From contig OY728120.1 of assembly GCA_963277665.1 (NCBI GenBank), positions 942,387,195 through 942,451,194 on the forward strand: a stretch of DNA of 64,000 nucleotides, given 5' to 3'. A program made the position numbers and the translations under genes. Below, piece after piece: positions 26,241 to 39,100 of the stretch (positions are counted from its first letter, which is position 1; each line of letters opens with the position of its first letter). The notes beneath the pieces are model-generated. The model did not search any database. It had not been told where the DNA came from and saw only the letters and a program-made list of their open reading frames with translations. The DNA is from Viscum album. Lineage: Eukaryota; Streptophyta; Magnoliopsida; Santalales; Viscaceae.

Positions 26241-26639
26241 GTGTGAGGAATAAATATTGTGAAAAATTCTTAAATGTAAATGGCGATTTTATCATTTGTG
26301 GAGAGAAAATACACCAGTCTTGCGATTAATAGGGAAAGAATAAATCCACAATTGGAACCAAAATATCATTTCCACAAAAATGTTTGAGGATGACATGACA
26401 TATTTGGAGTGAATCCATGCCAAAAAGCCCAAAATCCCTCAAATGAGTCTTCTCTGTAAACCCCATGTAATTTGATAATAGATCGAGATCACGATGCCCT
26501 ATGCCCTCAGTTTTCCTTCACAATTACGCGATGGTTTGAAGGTAACCCTCAGTATTGAGACATTTTATATCTGTAGGGAATTTCACACCTGCATAATAAT
26601 GTTGATGGTTTCTCCGTTTGTCCGACGGAGCTGTCCGCA

Positions 26640-28000
26640 TTCATGAAATCCAAATGTTCTTTAAAAAGAGATCTAATATTCATGAATCCTATTTATTATA
26701 AATACCCATTCCAAATTCTATTTTAAGGAGGATTACCAGACCCCCAATCTTCTAAATTTCTCTTCATTCAAAAACATATTGAGCATCAAAAACAAATATA
26801 AAATAGATCATTTGTGGTACATATTCTTTACGAACCCCTTGTCCATGTGTTCTTGAGCTCCTCCACCTTAGGGGAATATTCCATTCAGAAATCCCTATTC
26901 TCTTTATGATGAAATAAGTCCATGTGGTGTGCTTGAGGCTTTGAAAAGCACTCATCATTTGAGATCAACACGTTTTCAAAGCCATGCAGTCATGTCGAGG
27001 AAGGGACACTCTCTTTGGCGAATAATAGCACATCATAAAGCTCATAAACTTAATAAGATACCAATGATTATTGAACCCCTCTATATGAGGACCAATGATT
27101 CATGAAATTATTATCCTCCTCTCCTCCACGATACCTCTATTCTACTGACCCACATTTTTGAAGGTTTATTTCCTAGTGTCCCCATAGTAATCCAGGACTA
27201 GTCCAACTACACCACAAGACCCAATGTGACATGTTCCACCCATTTCAATGTCCACCCAATCCACTCTGATTATGGGTCGATCATACCACCTACCATTTGA
27301 TTCCCAAAAAAGGTACACTAAAAACAATTAGTTATTATCCTAGGTATGCTAGTGTAGAACTCATAATGGGCCAATCCTCCCATCCTTAAAACCTGTTATT
27401 GCCAAATAAATTCCCCAATAAAAGGCGCATGTGTTTTGGAAATGTTAGTCCACAAGAAAATGATCGATTCCACCCACATCCATTATGCATTATGTAAAAC
27501 ATCCTATTTCAACTTCATAGTCATAGACCATTAAACCTCATTACAATTTCCTCATCAATAGATGAAAAAATATGTCCTTACCCTATCTGATCAGTATTGG
27601 ATTCTTCGTGTATGAGTGGTATGGGACGATCTCTAAGGGGTTTTTCAGTTTTTCAATCACATGTAATGAGATCGTACTTAGTAATCCAATTATGTGAAAT
27701 CCTTAACTCTCTAAGAAATACATTGTATTTTATTCCCATATAACAATGATACTATGAAAGCCTCGATGATGTCAAAAAACAACACCCAAACTCATCCCCA
27801 TAATCTATTTTCCACCTACATGGTATGATCATACCACTCACCTAGAAGACCAAATCACCTCTAGGTCCCTTGGCCAACTCAATGTATAAGCCACCAATGT
27901 AACACCAATTAAGATAAGTCATCTTACATTAAACAAATTTCATATGTAATCCCTACACCATCCCTCATCGATGTTCCTTTTGCGACATGAGAGTCCTTAC
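26640..28000 (+). repeat. 5' LTR core of the Tat-like element
   Basis: Aligns to 44260-45620. Clear anchors are ttataaatacccattc (26696 versus 44315), ccaggactagtccaactacacc (27192 versus 44811, with one or two changes), the caggtccc-type block following gaagacc (27841 versus 45460) and gacatgagagtcctt (27984 versus 45601). The offset changes by only about two bases over 1.3 kb, although substitutions are frequent. LTR similarity probably reaches beyond both edges, but I cannot place the ends. Confidence 0.75.
26694..26710 (+). promoter_or_regulatory. Probable TATA box in the Tat-like LTR
   Basis: attataaatacccattc is one of the best conserved words between the two LTR blocks (copy at 44313-44329) and has the form of a plant TATA box. 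Function is inferred from position and conservation only. Confidence 0.5.
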
Positions 28001-31000
28001 TGTAGAGAAAATGATGAGAACTTACCCTTGTGAACATGAGGCATTGGAAAACACATCCTCCTACATGGATGTAGTGATCTAGTCGGTACAACCCCCAATG
28101 GATGACCCAACCTCTAGAGAACATGAAACTCATATAGAAGATCCTCTACTAGCTAACTACCCACTAAACTAGTACATGTAAGTGTCGTTGCATATTTTTC
28201 GACCAAAACCAGTTGATGTATGGTCTGATCAAAGGTTGGATCCTTATTCTAAATAAGAAATCTTTTCAGGGACACTGACTGATGATCAGTTTTCAATGGT
28301 ATTTTGGAAAAATATAACCCCCATTATCGATTTTCTTGAGTTCCTCATCGAGGAACGTACTGTGTAATTCTACCAAACCATCTTGATGACATTTTACCAC
28401 CTTCATGAGAGTGTGTCGGATTTCCCAAGAGGTCAGGATAACCATTAATACAATAATAAACAGTGCCTAAAGGATGAGTTGATGTCAATCCCAGAGGCTC
28501 AATGCCTATTGTATTCCAACAATCATAGGTACCTCTAAAAATGATTACTGAAGAACATCATAGTGCTATATAGAATCATGGAAGTTATATCCATGTATGT
28601 GTAGAGCACAGGTTGGGGATAATATGTAGTTATTCACTTTATCCCTATCCTATGAAAACCAAACCTTGACATTGACATCAAGTACTTTACTCAATATATA
28701 GTTATAGTAATCCTGATTCCTCGGGTGTTTATCTTGAAGAAGGACTTCAATGTAGGGTCTGATAGTGAAAAATCACCCCTAGGGATAGCACATCACCATT
28801 TAGACCCTAATACAGGTGTTCTCACCCAAACTAATAGATTGGTTCTTGGCCTTGGAGATCCCTTTGAGACATAACCCAGAAGATAAAATCTCATCAATGG
28901 TAAAAATCATGTTGGTACTTTTAACACTTCTAACCCATCAGGGACTACTCAAAATATAAGGGTTGATCACATGACGGTTTTGTTTATTTGGTATGTCATG
29001 AAGGACAAGAGTATATTCAATGAGATCCTAGTTATGTGGGAGCCATATTATAGAACAACCAAATATGATCCAATTCCTTATCCACTAGGGTAGTAGCATG
29101 TCCCCCTTATCATTTTTCTTTCTAGTTTATCGTAATGATCATGCACATCCAAATAGAGTATGGGAATGTTTTTATGGGAAGATACTCATATATGAGTCGT
29201 TGAACCCTCATGAGCAACATGAACAACTTTCTTGGGACCCATATCAACCTTCTCCATGATTCGTTGATCCTACATATTGAGTTGGTCGTACATTAAACAT
29301 ATTGGTGGTTATGAATTATTGTAAAGATTGCGATCCCTTCTAAGAAGATTTTATATCCAATCTCACCACTCATCTTGATTCCTTGGAGACACGACAAGTG
29401 GAAATATAACCTGATGGAAAGCATCACCCAATATGGATGGGGGATGAAATGAGAGAACCACCATATTTTTAAAACCATACAATTTCCCATTAAATGAGAG
29501 GGATAACCCACTAAAGTAGATGGCCTAAATCATCTGGATGTTCCAGACCATGTTGGGAACCCTAGTTTAGTATGAGGTTTCCAAATTATGATGTTTCAAT
29601 CAAACATTGAAGTACAAACATTTTTCTGAGAGGGTAAGATTCCCATTTGGTCAATAAAGTTTTAAATACCTCTACAAGAAGTTCTGATACTATTTTAGCT
29701 CTACCACATAAAATACAAGAGTTTTTTACCTCTTAAAGTGTAATACAATACCTAATGAGGTAGTCACAAAATCTATATCTTGATGGAAATGCATCATGTA
29801 TTCACTAGACATACTGCTGAATCAAGAGAAGCTAGCGATGATATGCATGTGGATTGTTATGATTGAGCTACTCCCAACCCTCATCACACAGAACATCCAA
29901 AGGGAGTGGTAGAATTTATATGATAAGGGCCAATGTGTTTTCGATATCCTTTCGGTAAGCCATGTAGGCCCACCCATTACCTCTTCCTACTCATGATTTA
30001 ATATATTACATGGAATATATTGTCCTTTCCATATAGGTAGAAGCCCGAGAGCCACTATAATCACATACCCCTTTTCTATAAGAGCCTCATCGACTGCAGC
30101 AACATCACCAAGTGTAGCATTTCCCAATTCAAAATTGATAGGCACTGCCTTTCCAAGATAATTTTCCTAGATTAGAGAGAATGTCTCTACCATCTAGAAA
30201 CCACCATATACCCATACTAATATTTGTTCCATCTTAGGAAGGTCCAAACATCATAGAGTCACCCTACCTTCCCCAACCCATGCTTTTTTATCTACAACAC
30301 AGACCTCCAAATATCATAAGAGTAGGAACTGACAGTCAAATGGAATGTATAATACCCATTCGGGGCTAAATCCAACCCACACTCTTGGTTATTTAATTCC
30401 TCTAGTGCTAGGAATCAATCCTACAAAGACAAATATTAGTTTTCCACTATGAATGTCATGAAATTAATAGACTACTTCACACTATTCAATGATGAGGAGT
30501 GTCCGGAAATCAACCCATGAGTACCTCTGGTCGAAGCTTTCGAAGAGGTGGTCGAGGACAAAAAAACGGAAAGAATACTCAACTCAACACCACATACCAT
30601 GTTGTGTATGATATAAAGACATGGATAATGTTTTTAATAGAAATTAGCATCTATATCCCTCCAAGACGACTCCCTTAGATACACACAACAACTGACCATG
30701 CTAACTGACCAAGTACAATGTCTATGGTCATATTGTGATTGGAAACGTCCATCTAAAGATAGGCCACATCCATGAAATTGTCAGCCAATAGTGGTTTTTG
30801 GTGAGTTTGTTGGTGAGAATAATGACAATTCATATTCTATCTATATCTCAGTAGTACAGCTGGAATAACCCATTGTATAACCATCACCAATTGCAGCCTA
30901 TACCAAAGAGACCCCCCCTACAAGTAAAAAATTGAATTTTTTACAAAATCATGACATATTGATGAAAATAACCAACATTCATATAATAATCTCAATTATT

Positions 31001-32220
31001 TAATCCCGCTTCATATATATGAAGATGTGTGAGTCCCATTCTGAGTCTTTAAAAATACCCTTCTAGTTCGAAGAAGAGGTAGATGTTAGATAAGCCTTCT
31101 ATGAAAAATAGGTTGAGAAATTGGAATTCTAAACCATAATATCATTCTCTTAATATGATGAGGTATCTCTCATATAGTGTTACATTTTCCCACTGTGCAT
31201 CATAGTAATGTTAAAAGGCATATAGGTCCATCACTATCTAGTTGACAAAGGTTCTAAGATCAATCCCTTCTCGAACCAGGGACACAATAAGTTGGGACTG
31301 ACCCAAGAATATTTGTGTCCATCTGACATGAATATTCAATGTTATTAGAGAACTGAGTAGAGACCGTGTGTCAGTATTTGGTGGAAGTCCTTGTTTGGAG
31401 GCTTAATATTAATTGTTGAATTCATGGTGGTCTCACAAAATACCACATGAAAATTCATTGATGGGTAGACCTGAGATTAATATCCTTGTAGTAGTACCCT
31501 CATCATATCACTAATGACTCATGTTTTTTCACAACAGTTGATTATGTATGATTTCAGTTGATGCATCTATCTTTGATTCCTATAAATCACACTAAAATGA
31601 TTCTAGATGTTACCAGAGATAGTGGAACCTTGTTTAGTCAAATGAGATTGAGCACACAACCATTATTGGTCCATTAGTAGAATTGTATGGCATTTTCATC
31701 CTCCAAATTCATCGGTTAAAGGATATAACAATAGACATGGGACAAATCATTGTTGTCTCTGGTAGGAAGTGGTTTCACATCCCTATGTATAGGTATCATC
31801 TGAATAATTTATTGACCTCCAACACATGTTAGGATCATGTGATACTAGAGGCCCCTACCATTGATTAAAATAAAGAGGTTTTCCCTATGTCCAATATTTT
31901 GGGAAATTATCACATGTTCTATTGATTTGGGATGAATCACTAAATAATAACCCTCCACCATTACTTTGACATCAATAATGGACCTCATGGTCAAAGGACA
32001 AATGGAATTGTTTCGACAACCTCTATCATCATGGTTTTTGTAGAGTGGGAGTCCCCTAGTGAGGATTCCACATCCACCTAAAAAGTACCACTTCTCCCCT
32101 AGAATCAGTCGGTCGAGATGAATTATCTCTTACCAATGATTCTTCTTCTTCAGAAGATGAAGAGGATTTGTAATAAGATCCCCCACATTTGAAGGGGGTG
32201 ACTCTACCACCATTCATGTG
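28000..32220 (+). other. Rest of 5' LTR, leader and presumed gag-protease of the Tat-like element
   Basis: By position this stretch should hold the end of the LTR, the leader, gag and protease. I could not find a zinc knuckle, a protease active site or a primer site with confidence. A short acidic run encoded at about 32135-32170 (SSSSEDEEDL) precedes the RT linker. All frames are broken frequently. Confidence 0.4.
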
Positions 32221-33100
32221 TTGATTAAGGTAAACCTTTGTATTGATGAATATTTGAGACTAATGCAGATTAGTGTAGCCATGCTTCTAGATGACCAACA
32301 TAATTATGTGGAATCTCTGAATCAACACCATGATGTGTTTTCCTAGAGTAATGATGAGATTCCTTGAATTGACCCTCATATCCTTGTCCACTAACTTCTT
32401 CACCCATTGAGTCATCATTGGTTCATACAGCCACCCAAGAAGATACATCCCTCTCAAGATTCTATAGTCGAGGCTAAGTTTGATAAACTTATTAAAGCCA
32501 AATTCATTATGGATGTTCAATACACCAATTGGTTCTCTAACATTATACCATTTTGGAAGATGAATTTGAAAATCATATTCAGTATCAACTTTTGGTATAT
32601 TCATCACCATTTTACAATGTTTGATATTCCCCTTAGAGTTATAAATCTATTTATCAATCCCACAACCAGTTTTTAGGATCATTATTTTATTTATGGATAC
32701 TTTGTACACAATAATGTACAGATGGACTCAAAGGATAAAGATTTTACAATCATAAAATCATGGTTGGGAACACTCTACTATAAGGTGAAGCCCAATGGTG
32801 TGAAAAATGTTTGATCTACTTATCACTAGGTGCTTCATCACATCAACAAACTAATCATCATGGTGTTGGTAAAATTCTACATGGATGACTTGGTGGTCCA
32901 ATACCACAAATGTCAGGACCATCTCAAAGATATTAAGAATATTTTTTATTTCCAAAACACCAAGAACATGATTATTGGCCACTTAATGTGTACATTTGGG
33001 GTTGCCTCTATGAGGTTTGTCAACATAATCATAAGATAAAACGTCATAATGATCTACATAGGGAAGATCAATGCAATGTGCCAGATTCCTCAATCAAGAA
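32220..33100 (+). pseudogene. Decayed reverse transcriptase of the Tat-like element
   Basis: The linker reads HHDVFS*SNDEIP*IDPHI (32330-32385), the DVFAWS..D.PGIDP-type signature of Tat elements just upstream of RT. Then FDKLIKAKFIMDVQYTNWFS (32481-32540) matches the first RT block. Later DSKDKDFTIIKSWLGT and a GTLYYKVKPNGVKN block lead to the active site FYMDDLVV, whose YMDD is intact at 32878-32889. HKCQDHLKDIKNIF and CTFGVAS continue the palm/thumb. Stops and a frameshift or two interrupt it. Assigned to the Tat/Ogre group by these motifs rather than to chromoviruses. Confidence 0.85.
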
Positions 33101-33399
33101 ATCTTCATGACCTTTGATTACTCCCAGGATACATATCCTCTATTCACCAATTCATTGAGGATATGACTAGAAAGATTATGAAACTTATGAGTCCCATGAT
33201 GAAAGGTACCACCTAAAAAATGATGAGTAGTGTCATACATCATTTTTGGAAATCATGGAGTATCCACTACAACCTTTAGTTCTGATACCGCCAACATAAT
33301 GAAGTCATATGGTCCTCTATATGAAATCAATGTAATGATCCCTCAATGACATTATCAACTAATATAATAATGAATAGGGAAAGAACATTTATACTATCT

Positions 33400-33700
33400 C
33401 ATTCACATTCTTCTCTACATGAAGGCCAGATACTCCCCTATCGAGAAGTGATACCTCAAACTCGTTTTTTAGTGAAGAAGATGTGACATTATCTGTAGCA
33501 TCAAGAGATATAAATAATGTATAATATGGATTCCAAAAAATATATCCTAATTCTCCATGGGTTTACATGAAAATTATCACCCTTGGAAGTGATGCTTAAG
33601 TAGTTCAAAATAACATTCATTCCAAAAAAAATCATGAAGTTCCTAGAATTGGCTGACTTTCTGGACACCCATCCATCCCCTGAATATCTACCAATGTATG
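33400..33700 (+). pseudogene. Decayed RT-linked RNase H of the Tat-like element
   Basis: RYSPIEK*YLKLVF (about 33429-33470) matches the YxPIEKxCLAL block of Tat-type RNase H. Further on, FKITFIPKKIMKFLELADFL (33604-33663) followed by DTHPSPE corresponds to the FDITYV...QALADFLADHP ending that precedes the second RNase H in this lineage. Several stops lie between. Catalytic residues of the middle part cannot be traced. Confidence 0.75.
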
Positions 33701-33739
33701 TTGAAATCAAAAATGTTTTAGTCCTATATGTGTACCAAA

Positions 33740-34025
33740 CCATTGCATGTTGGAAGATTCATTTTGATGGTGCCTCCCAGATCCAAACCCATAGATGAAT
33801 CAATGATCCCTAGATTATTAAAGTAGGTATCGAGATCATCGGAATCACACCAACACAATCCATCGTTCCAAACTCATTCCTACTACATGAAGGATGCACC
33901 AACAATAAGGAAGAATATCTATCTATCATCACTATTATAGAAATAGACCTAATTATTTTTATTTATCACTTATAGTTTAATGGATACTCTAAATTGGTCA
34001 TCCAATATATCAATCATGATTAAAT
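33740..34025 (+). pseudogene. Decayed second (archaeal-type) RNase H of the Tat-like element
   Basis: CWKIHFDGASQ (33749-33781) carries the first catalytic Asp in the FDGAS motif. GCTNNKEEYLSI (33890-33925) carries the Glu in the TNNxAEY-type motif. GYSKLVIQYINHD (about 33984-34020) is the GDSKLV block, with Asp changed to Tyr. A second RNase H after the RT-linked one is the hallmark of the Tat/Ogre lineage. Two stops interrupt it. Confidence 0.8.
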
Positions 34026-34399
34026 TCTCATAAAGATAGTGCTCATGCCATTACTGAAGGGAACTATCCAGTTAATCGCACCGTTTCCTTCATTTTCAGA
34101 AGTGACTCATATCTTCTAGTAACAAAATGGTCATGATGATCGCATGACCATGTTATCCACATATATTGTCGATATTTATGAGTATTTCATGTTTATTCAT
34201 ATGGAACATCGTAGGTTCATCGCTCTCTTCATTCCTTATAATTATGATGACTAAAAGGTAAAGTATCTAACTATCAATTCTTCTACATCTAGAACCACTA
34301 GTCCACCAACAATACAAGAATCCTTAAATTGGATAGCTCTTTTTTTTAAAGAATCTCCATCACAGAGTTCCCTCACCAGATCAATATTAGTGTGAGATG

Positions 34400-35570
34400 A
34401 TCTATTGGAATGTACTGAATTTCACCCTCTAGAGTGGGAAAATCCTTGAGATGTCTCCCTGAAAATGAGGGTGTTATGAAATTATCCTTCATTAAATCCA
34501 TGGAAATGAGATTCCCCTATGTATGTAGGAATTTCATGTTGGGTAATGTGGATCCCATTATGTAGGATTGAGGCTAAACCATTAGATTTAAAATCAAGGA
34601 TACTTCTATCACCCAATGAATCAGGAATGCATTGAGTATACCAAAAGAATTCATGTGTTACAAATCCATGACCACTTGTTTCAATGATCACTAGAACCAC
34701 CCCAAAATAAAAAGAATTGTTGGAAATTTTTAGAATGGGGGATCAATTGTTTGGAACCATACCCACAAGTAATAGATCAATAGTTAATAGTCAATATGGA
34801 AATCCCATATTTATTCTCCTAGGGGGATGAGGTTATTCTACTCAAGTATGTCAAGGCCAGATATTTGATGGGATTCATGAGCTCCCAGTTCATTCACTAA
34901 TTTGGTGTTTCTCATAAAATTATCACGAATAATGGAACTAAATTAAAGGATTATGAGTTAAATATATTTTATTCCAAGTAAATTATATGGTCAAAAAATA
35001 ATTCTCACTAACGTGTGCAATAAAATGGATAGATCAAGGCATTTAAGAAAATTCTCTCTAATATTCTGTAGAACCTGGTGGGAGAGAACAAGAAAAGTTC
35101 TCCAGAAAAGCTCTCCATTGTCATCAGGGATTATTTGATGAAATTAATTATTCCACCTAGTTGACTTGATATTCCATGTTTTATATAATAGATAAATTTA
35201 TTCATATCAACATTTTTATTCCATCACTACGAAAATTTATCTTTGACCAACAGATTCAAGGAAAAATGTTATATGTCTATCTAGAAAATCTAGAATCCCT
35301 AGACGAGAACATGCTTCTATCCATGCATAATCTAGAGAGGCACCATAAAATGATTGAAAGATCATTCAACAATTTAGTTTTTCTTTACTCCTTTATCCAT
35401 GGTGACACAATGATGTCTCTCAAAATGATTTTTCTACAAGGAAAGAATCCACCAAAATTGTAGCCCAAGTTAGAGGGGCCTTACATCATTTATAAGGTCA
35501 ATTGAAATGTTGTGTACTATTTGGTCAACTTTAATGGAGAATGTATCACTCCCCACTAACAAAATATTTC
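34400..35570 (+). pseudogene. Decayed integrase of the Tat-like element
   Basis: FGVSHKIITNNGTKLK (34903-34950) is the second DDE block, with the catalytic Asp changed to Asn at 34927-34929. Downstream a frame open from 35176 to 35463 reads ...IPSLRKFIF, LENLESLDENMLLSMHNLER and RSFNN, matching the post-DDE region of Tat integrases (the IPSLR and LD..RE.A stretch). GPYIIYKVN near 35481-35507 is the GPY/F motif that closes the protein. The zinc domain was not located. Confidence 0.75.
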
Positions 35571-35699
35571 TCAATAAATACATCATATTAAGAGATTCTT
35601 AGATCCTAGAAACATGACAATAAACTTCATAGAACCATCATCCCAGTTGAATGATACTAAACTGCACAACCACAGTCATCCACACCATTAAAAGATAAA

Positions 35700-38600
35700 C
35701 TGTGCATTCATGTCCTAGGTATACAATGTTAATGTTTTATCATTATACAAATTATATGATCTTTAAATAGGAGTCATAGTCCATGCATCATGACTTCAAA
35801 TGTTTGGTGTTTTTCCTATCCAGACTATGTTGTGTGGTGATGGGTCTCCTTGGCTCTCATTCACGTCCGGTTTTTCATGACATTGCACTACACATATACT
35901 CTTGAGGCAATCCCTCCATTTGGTTTTAACATTAATACCCTAAAATAATACCCACATAATGTTCTATAATATATAGCCTTAAACTGAGATACCCTATTAT
36001 TTTATGAACTATGACCATAAACTATTCAGATCCCCTATAGTCCAAGCTGTATAACATTTAATTATAATGCCCAAGAGCTTCAGTGCACGACGTTAAACTA
36101 CAATAATACCCCACAAAATACCAAAATTCATTATATTATGAGTATAATATCATATTATAATTCTTTACCTCTTATAAAACCAACACTACATGAATATGCG
36201 ATGACCCACAGTAATTGTGAGAAAACATGATTCCCCTCGCTAGAAAGAATTACCCCTACCGTTGTTGGTCTCGCATCACACTATGTTCTATAACTACTTG
36301 TGGATTGATTCCCATCCTTATGGGTTATGTATTGACACCTGAATTTCTAACTTACATTTAAACCCATTAATACCCCAACACTTTGTCCCCTTGGACTTGA
36401 TTACAATCTATGTATTATGACCTTAAACTAAATGGAGGTTATCATGAGGTTTGTATGTGGTATGTGATCACTTTATCTCTATTTACATCATGTTTTATCA
36501 CCTGGGTTCCATACATATAACCTTGGAATAAATATTCCCCCCATATTTTGAGAAAAATTACCTTAAAATGTTCTCTATGGTCCAGAACATATGACCTTAA
36601 GCAATGCACAACCATCTTTAGGGTCATATCACTTACTACATGGCCTTTTACCTCATTCACATAGAATTTTGAATATTACACCACATGATAATGCTCTACT
36701 GGCCCTTATTATCAATTATCTAGACTACATGACCTTAAACTTAGTGTATCCAGTTACAAAACTATGTGTGTGTTTATTACCATCATTATGGGGTACGTAG
36801 TGATTCCCAAACATTCCATGTCAATTCCCATCCCCAAATTCATCATAACTTGGGCCTCATGGACATATTATTGGTCAAATACTTAAGACCCAAAACAATA
36901 TAAAATTTCTCTTCAAACTTTTGTATTTTTTCCTTCTTTGGATCATTCACATCATGTTTTACCACATTGATGAAGCACTAGAATTTCTGATGTAAATGCA
37001 TTTTTATTGTGAAATCATCATGAATCAAGACAATACACAAGTGTCATCATGAATTTCTGGTGAGGTGGTTGGTCTCTGTGGATCTCCATTCACATTGGAT
37101 TTATTTCTCCATCTTTATACATATATCTACCCAAGGAAACAAATCATGGTTTTATTTCTAAATCCATTGCCAAAGACTCTTTGTCCCATGTGAAATGAGG
37201 ATAAAAAATTTGTGTATAGTCTATGTTATATGACTTCAAACTAGAAAGAAAATTAGTTTGAGATTCAAAAATTTATATGGCCAAGACCAATGTCATCAAG
37301 ACATGGCATTATAATTTATTCTTACACTGAATCCAACTATGATTCTTCATGATAGGTGTTTTCTAAACATATTACCATAGAAAACACTGGGATGCCTCTT
37401 AAAGTGAGAAGATATTATACTCACTATCCTAGCATATTTTACCCTACTATTTTATATTCCTAATATATGTGATCATATGAACTATGGAATCAGTGTTAGA
37501 GTGTTTAATCTATGATTGACATTCCCTGAACCAATTTCCACACATCGATTCCTTCTCAGTTTGTGTTTCCATCATCATTAAAATCTAAATGGGCATTCAT
37601 AATAACAATAATGTCTATCCAAGTATATCATTCCATATGAGGAAATGGCGTGATGGATTTATAGAAAAAAATGTATGTTCATGGGTTTGGAACATGGTCA
37701 ATAATAGATCCCTCATTCTCTAAATCCATTCATGACTAGTAAGTTGTGGGTCTTGTGTTCCAAAGATGGTCAACAGTGGTCCTTACCAATCAGTGTACCA
37801 TTTATCAAAAACTCAAAAGTGTTGATTTTCCTCCTTTTCACCTCTTTATGTCTATGAAGAATTCTAACACCACAGGTGTCACCCTTCTGTTCCAACATTC
37901 ACAATAATAAATTATATATTCCCTTGGGAAATTCTCAAACTGGATCCCTCTAACCACTGATATGGGCTTCCACATGTTCATGAAATCCCTTCATAACTCA
38001 TTATTTCCCACTCTAATTATGAATCACATGGTCTTTGTTGTCTTGATAGGATGTGTAATAATGTGTCCAAGCTAACTCATATCATAGTCAAAGTATCCAA
38101 ATATTAAACCACGTGACATTACTGTAGGGGTATGTGGTGTGGAACTGGGCCTCCTTGTGCCTCATTCATGTCTGGTTTTACAGATTTCCACACTACACAA
38201 TCAATTTGGAGTTCCCCATTCTCTGAAATCTATGACCATAAATTCAAATCAGAGATGGAGTAAATATTTCATGACCATAAACAATAATAAATTGATCTTA
38301 AGGGAGTTCTATATGAAATTAGGCCACCACTTTGGTCCCTGCATTCTTATTTATCAATTTTTATTCATATTCATGAACATCTTTTCAGGGAATATCTCTT
38401 ATTGTCAATGAGACAAGAATTCCAACTATTATCTATGGACCATTCCACATGACATTAAACATTGTGAAATTTCAGGGTCACGTGACATTAAACTGTGTGA
38501 TTGGTCCCAATAACATGAAATTAATCTTTGAAATACATCATCCTCGCCAAATGAATCTAAACTATGTCTCCATAATCCTCACCATATGATATAATACAAT

Positions 38601-39100
38601 GTGTAAATCATCCAAAATGCATGAAATAAAACAACAAGGAATCCAAAGATCTTTCCTAATTATCTATTCCACCATTGTTGTTCATCTAAAACATTGTCCA
38701 TGCTCTTCGACCGCCATCTGATATCCAATATTACACTCCCATGGATGAGGTATCTGATATTTTAAAAAAAATAAACCCATAAAAATGTGCATCAATCAAC
38801 AATTTTATAATTTAGGTAGTATCAGGATCCTAATAAACATTCAATCACGTAATTTCCATGCATATTATTCCTATTATTTATATTTTCATCCTCCTCCACA
38901 TTTCACTGGACCCCCTAAATGAATTGGTGTGTGTATAAGTCTCAAAATCTATCTTGGGTAAACATCCTGGAAGACATTGGATTACATTCTGAGACTTGTT
39001 CCCTATTCAGAACATGGTCATTGTTTGACTCTCATTAGTCTATTTCCATTCCCCGGTTATGCGATATATATGATGTGTTTCAAAAATGGTCAGTAGTTAT
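35700..39100 (+). repeat. Decayed tandem repeats in the 3' region of the Tat-like element
   Basis: A phrase close to tatgaccttaaact, often preceded by a tctatggtcca-like word, recurs many times, for example near 35755, 35789, 35971, 36009, 36413, 36589, 36727, 37228, 38232, 38272, 38443 and 38480. A second phrase (gtctccttggctctcattcacg, with relatives) recurs near 35845, 37070 and 38148. Spacing is irregular, as expected for a higher-order tandem array broken by indels. Tandem repeats between pol and the 3' LTR are a known property of Tat elements. The unit length cannot be set by eye. No gene is supported. Confidence 0.5.
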
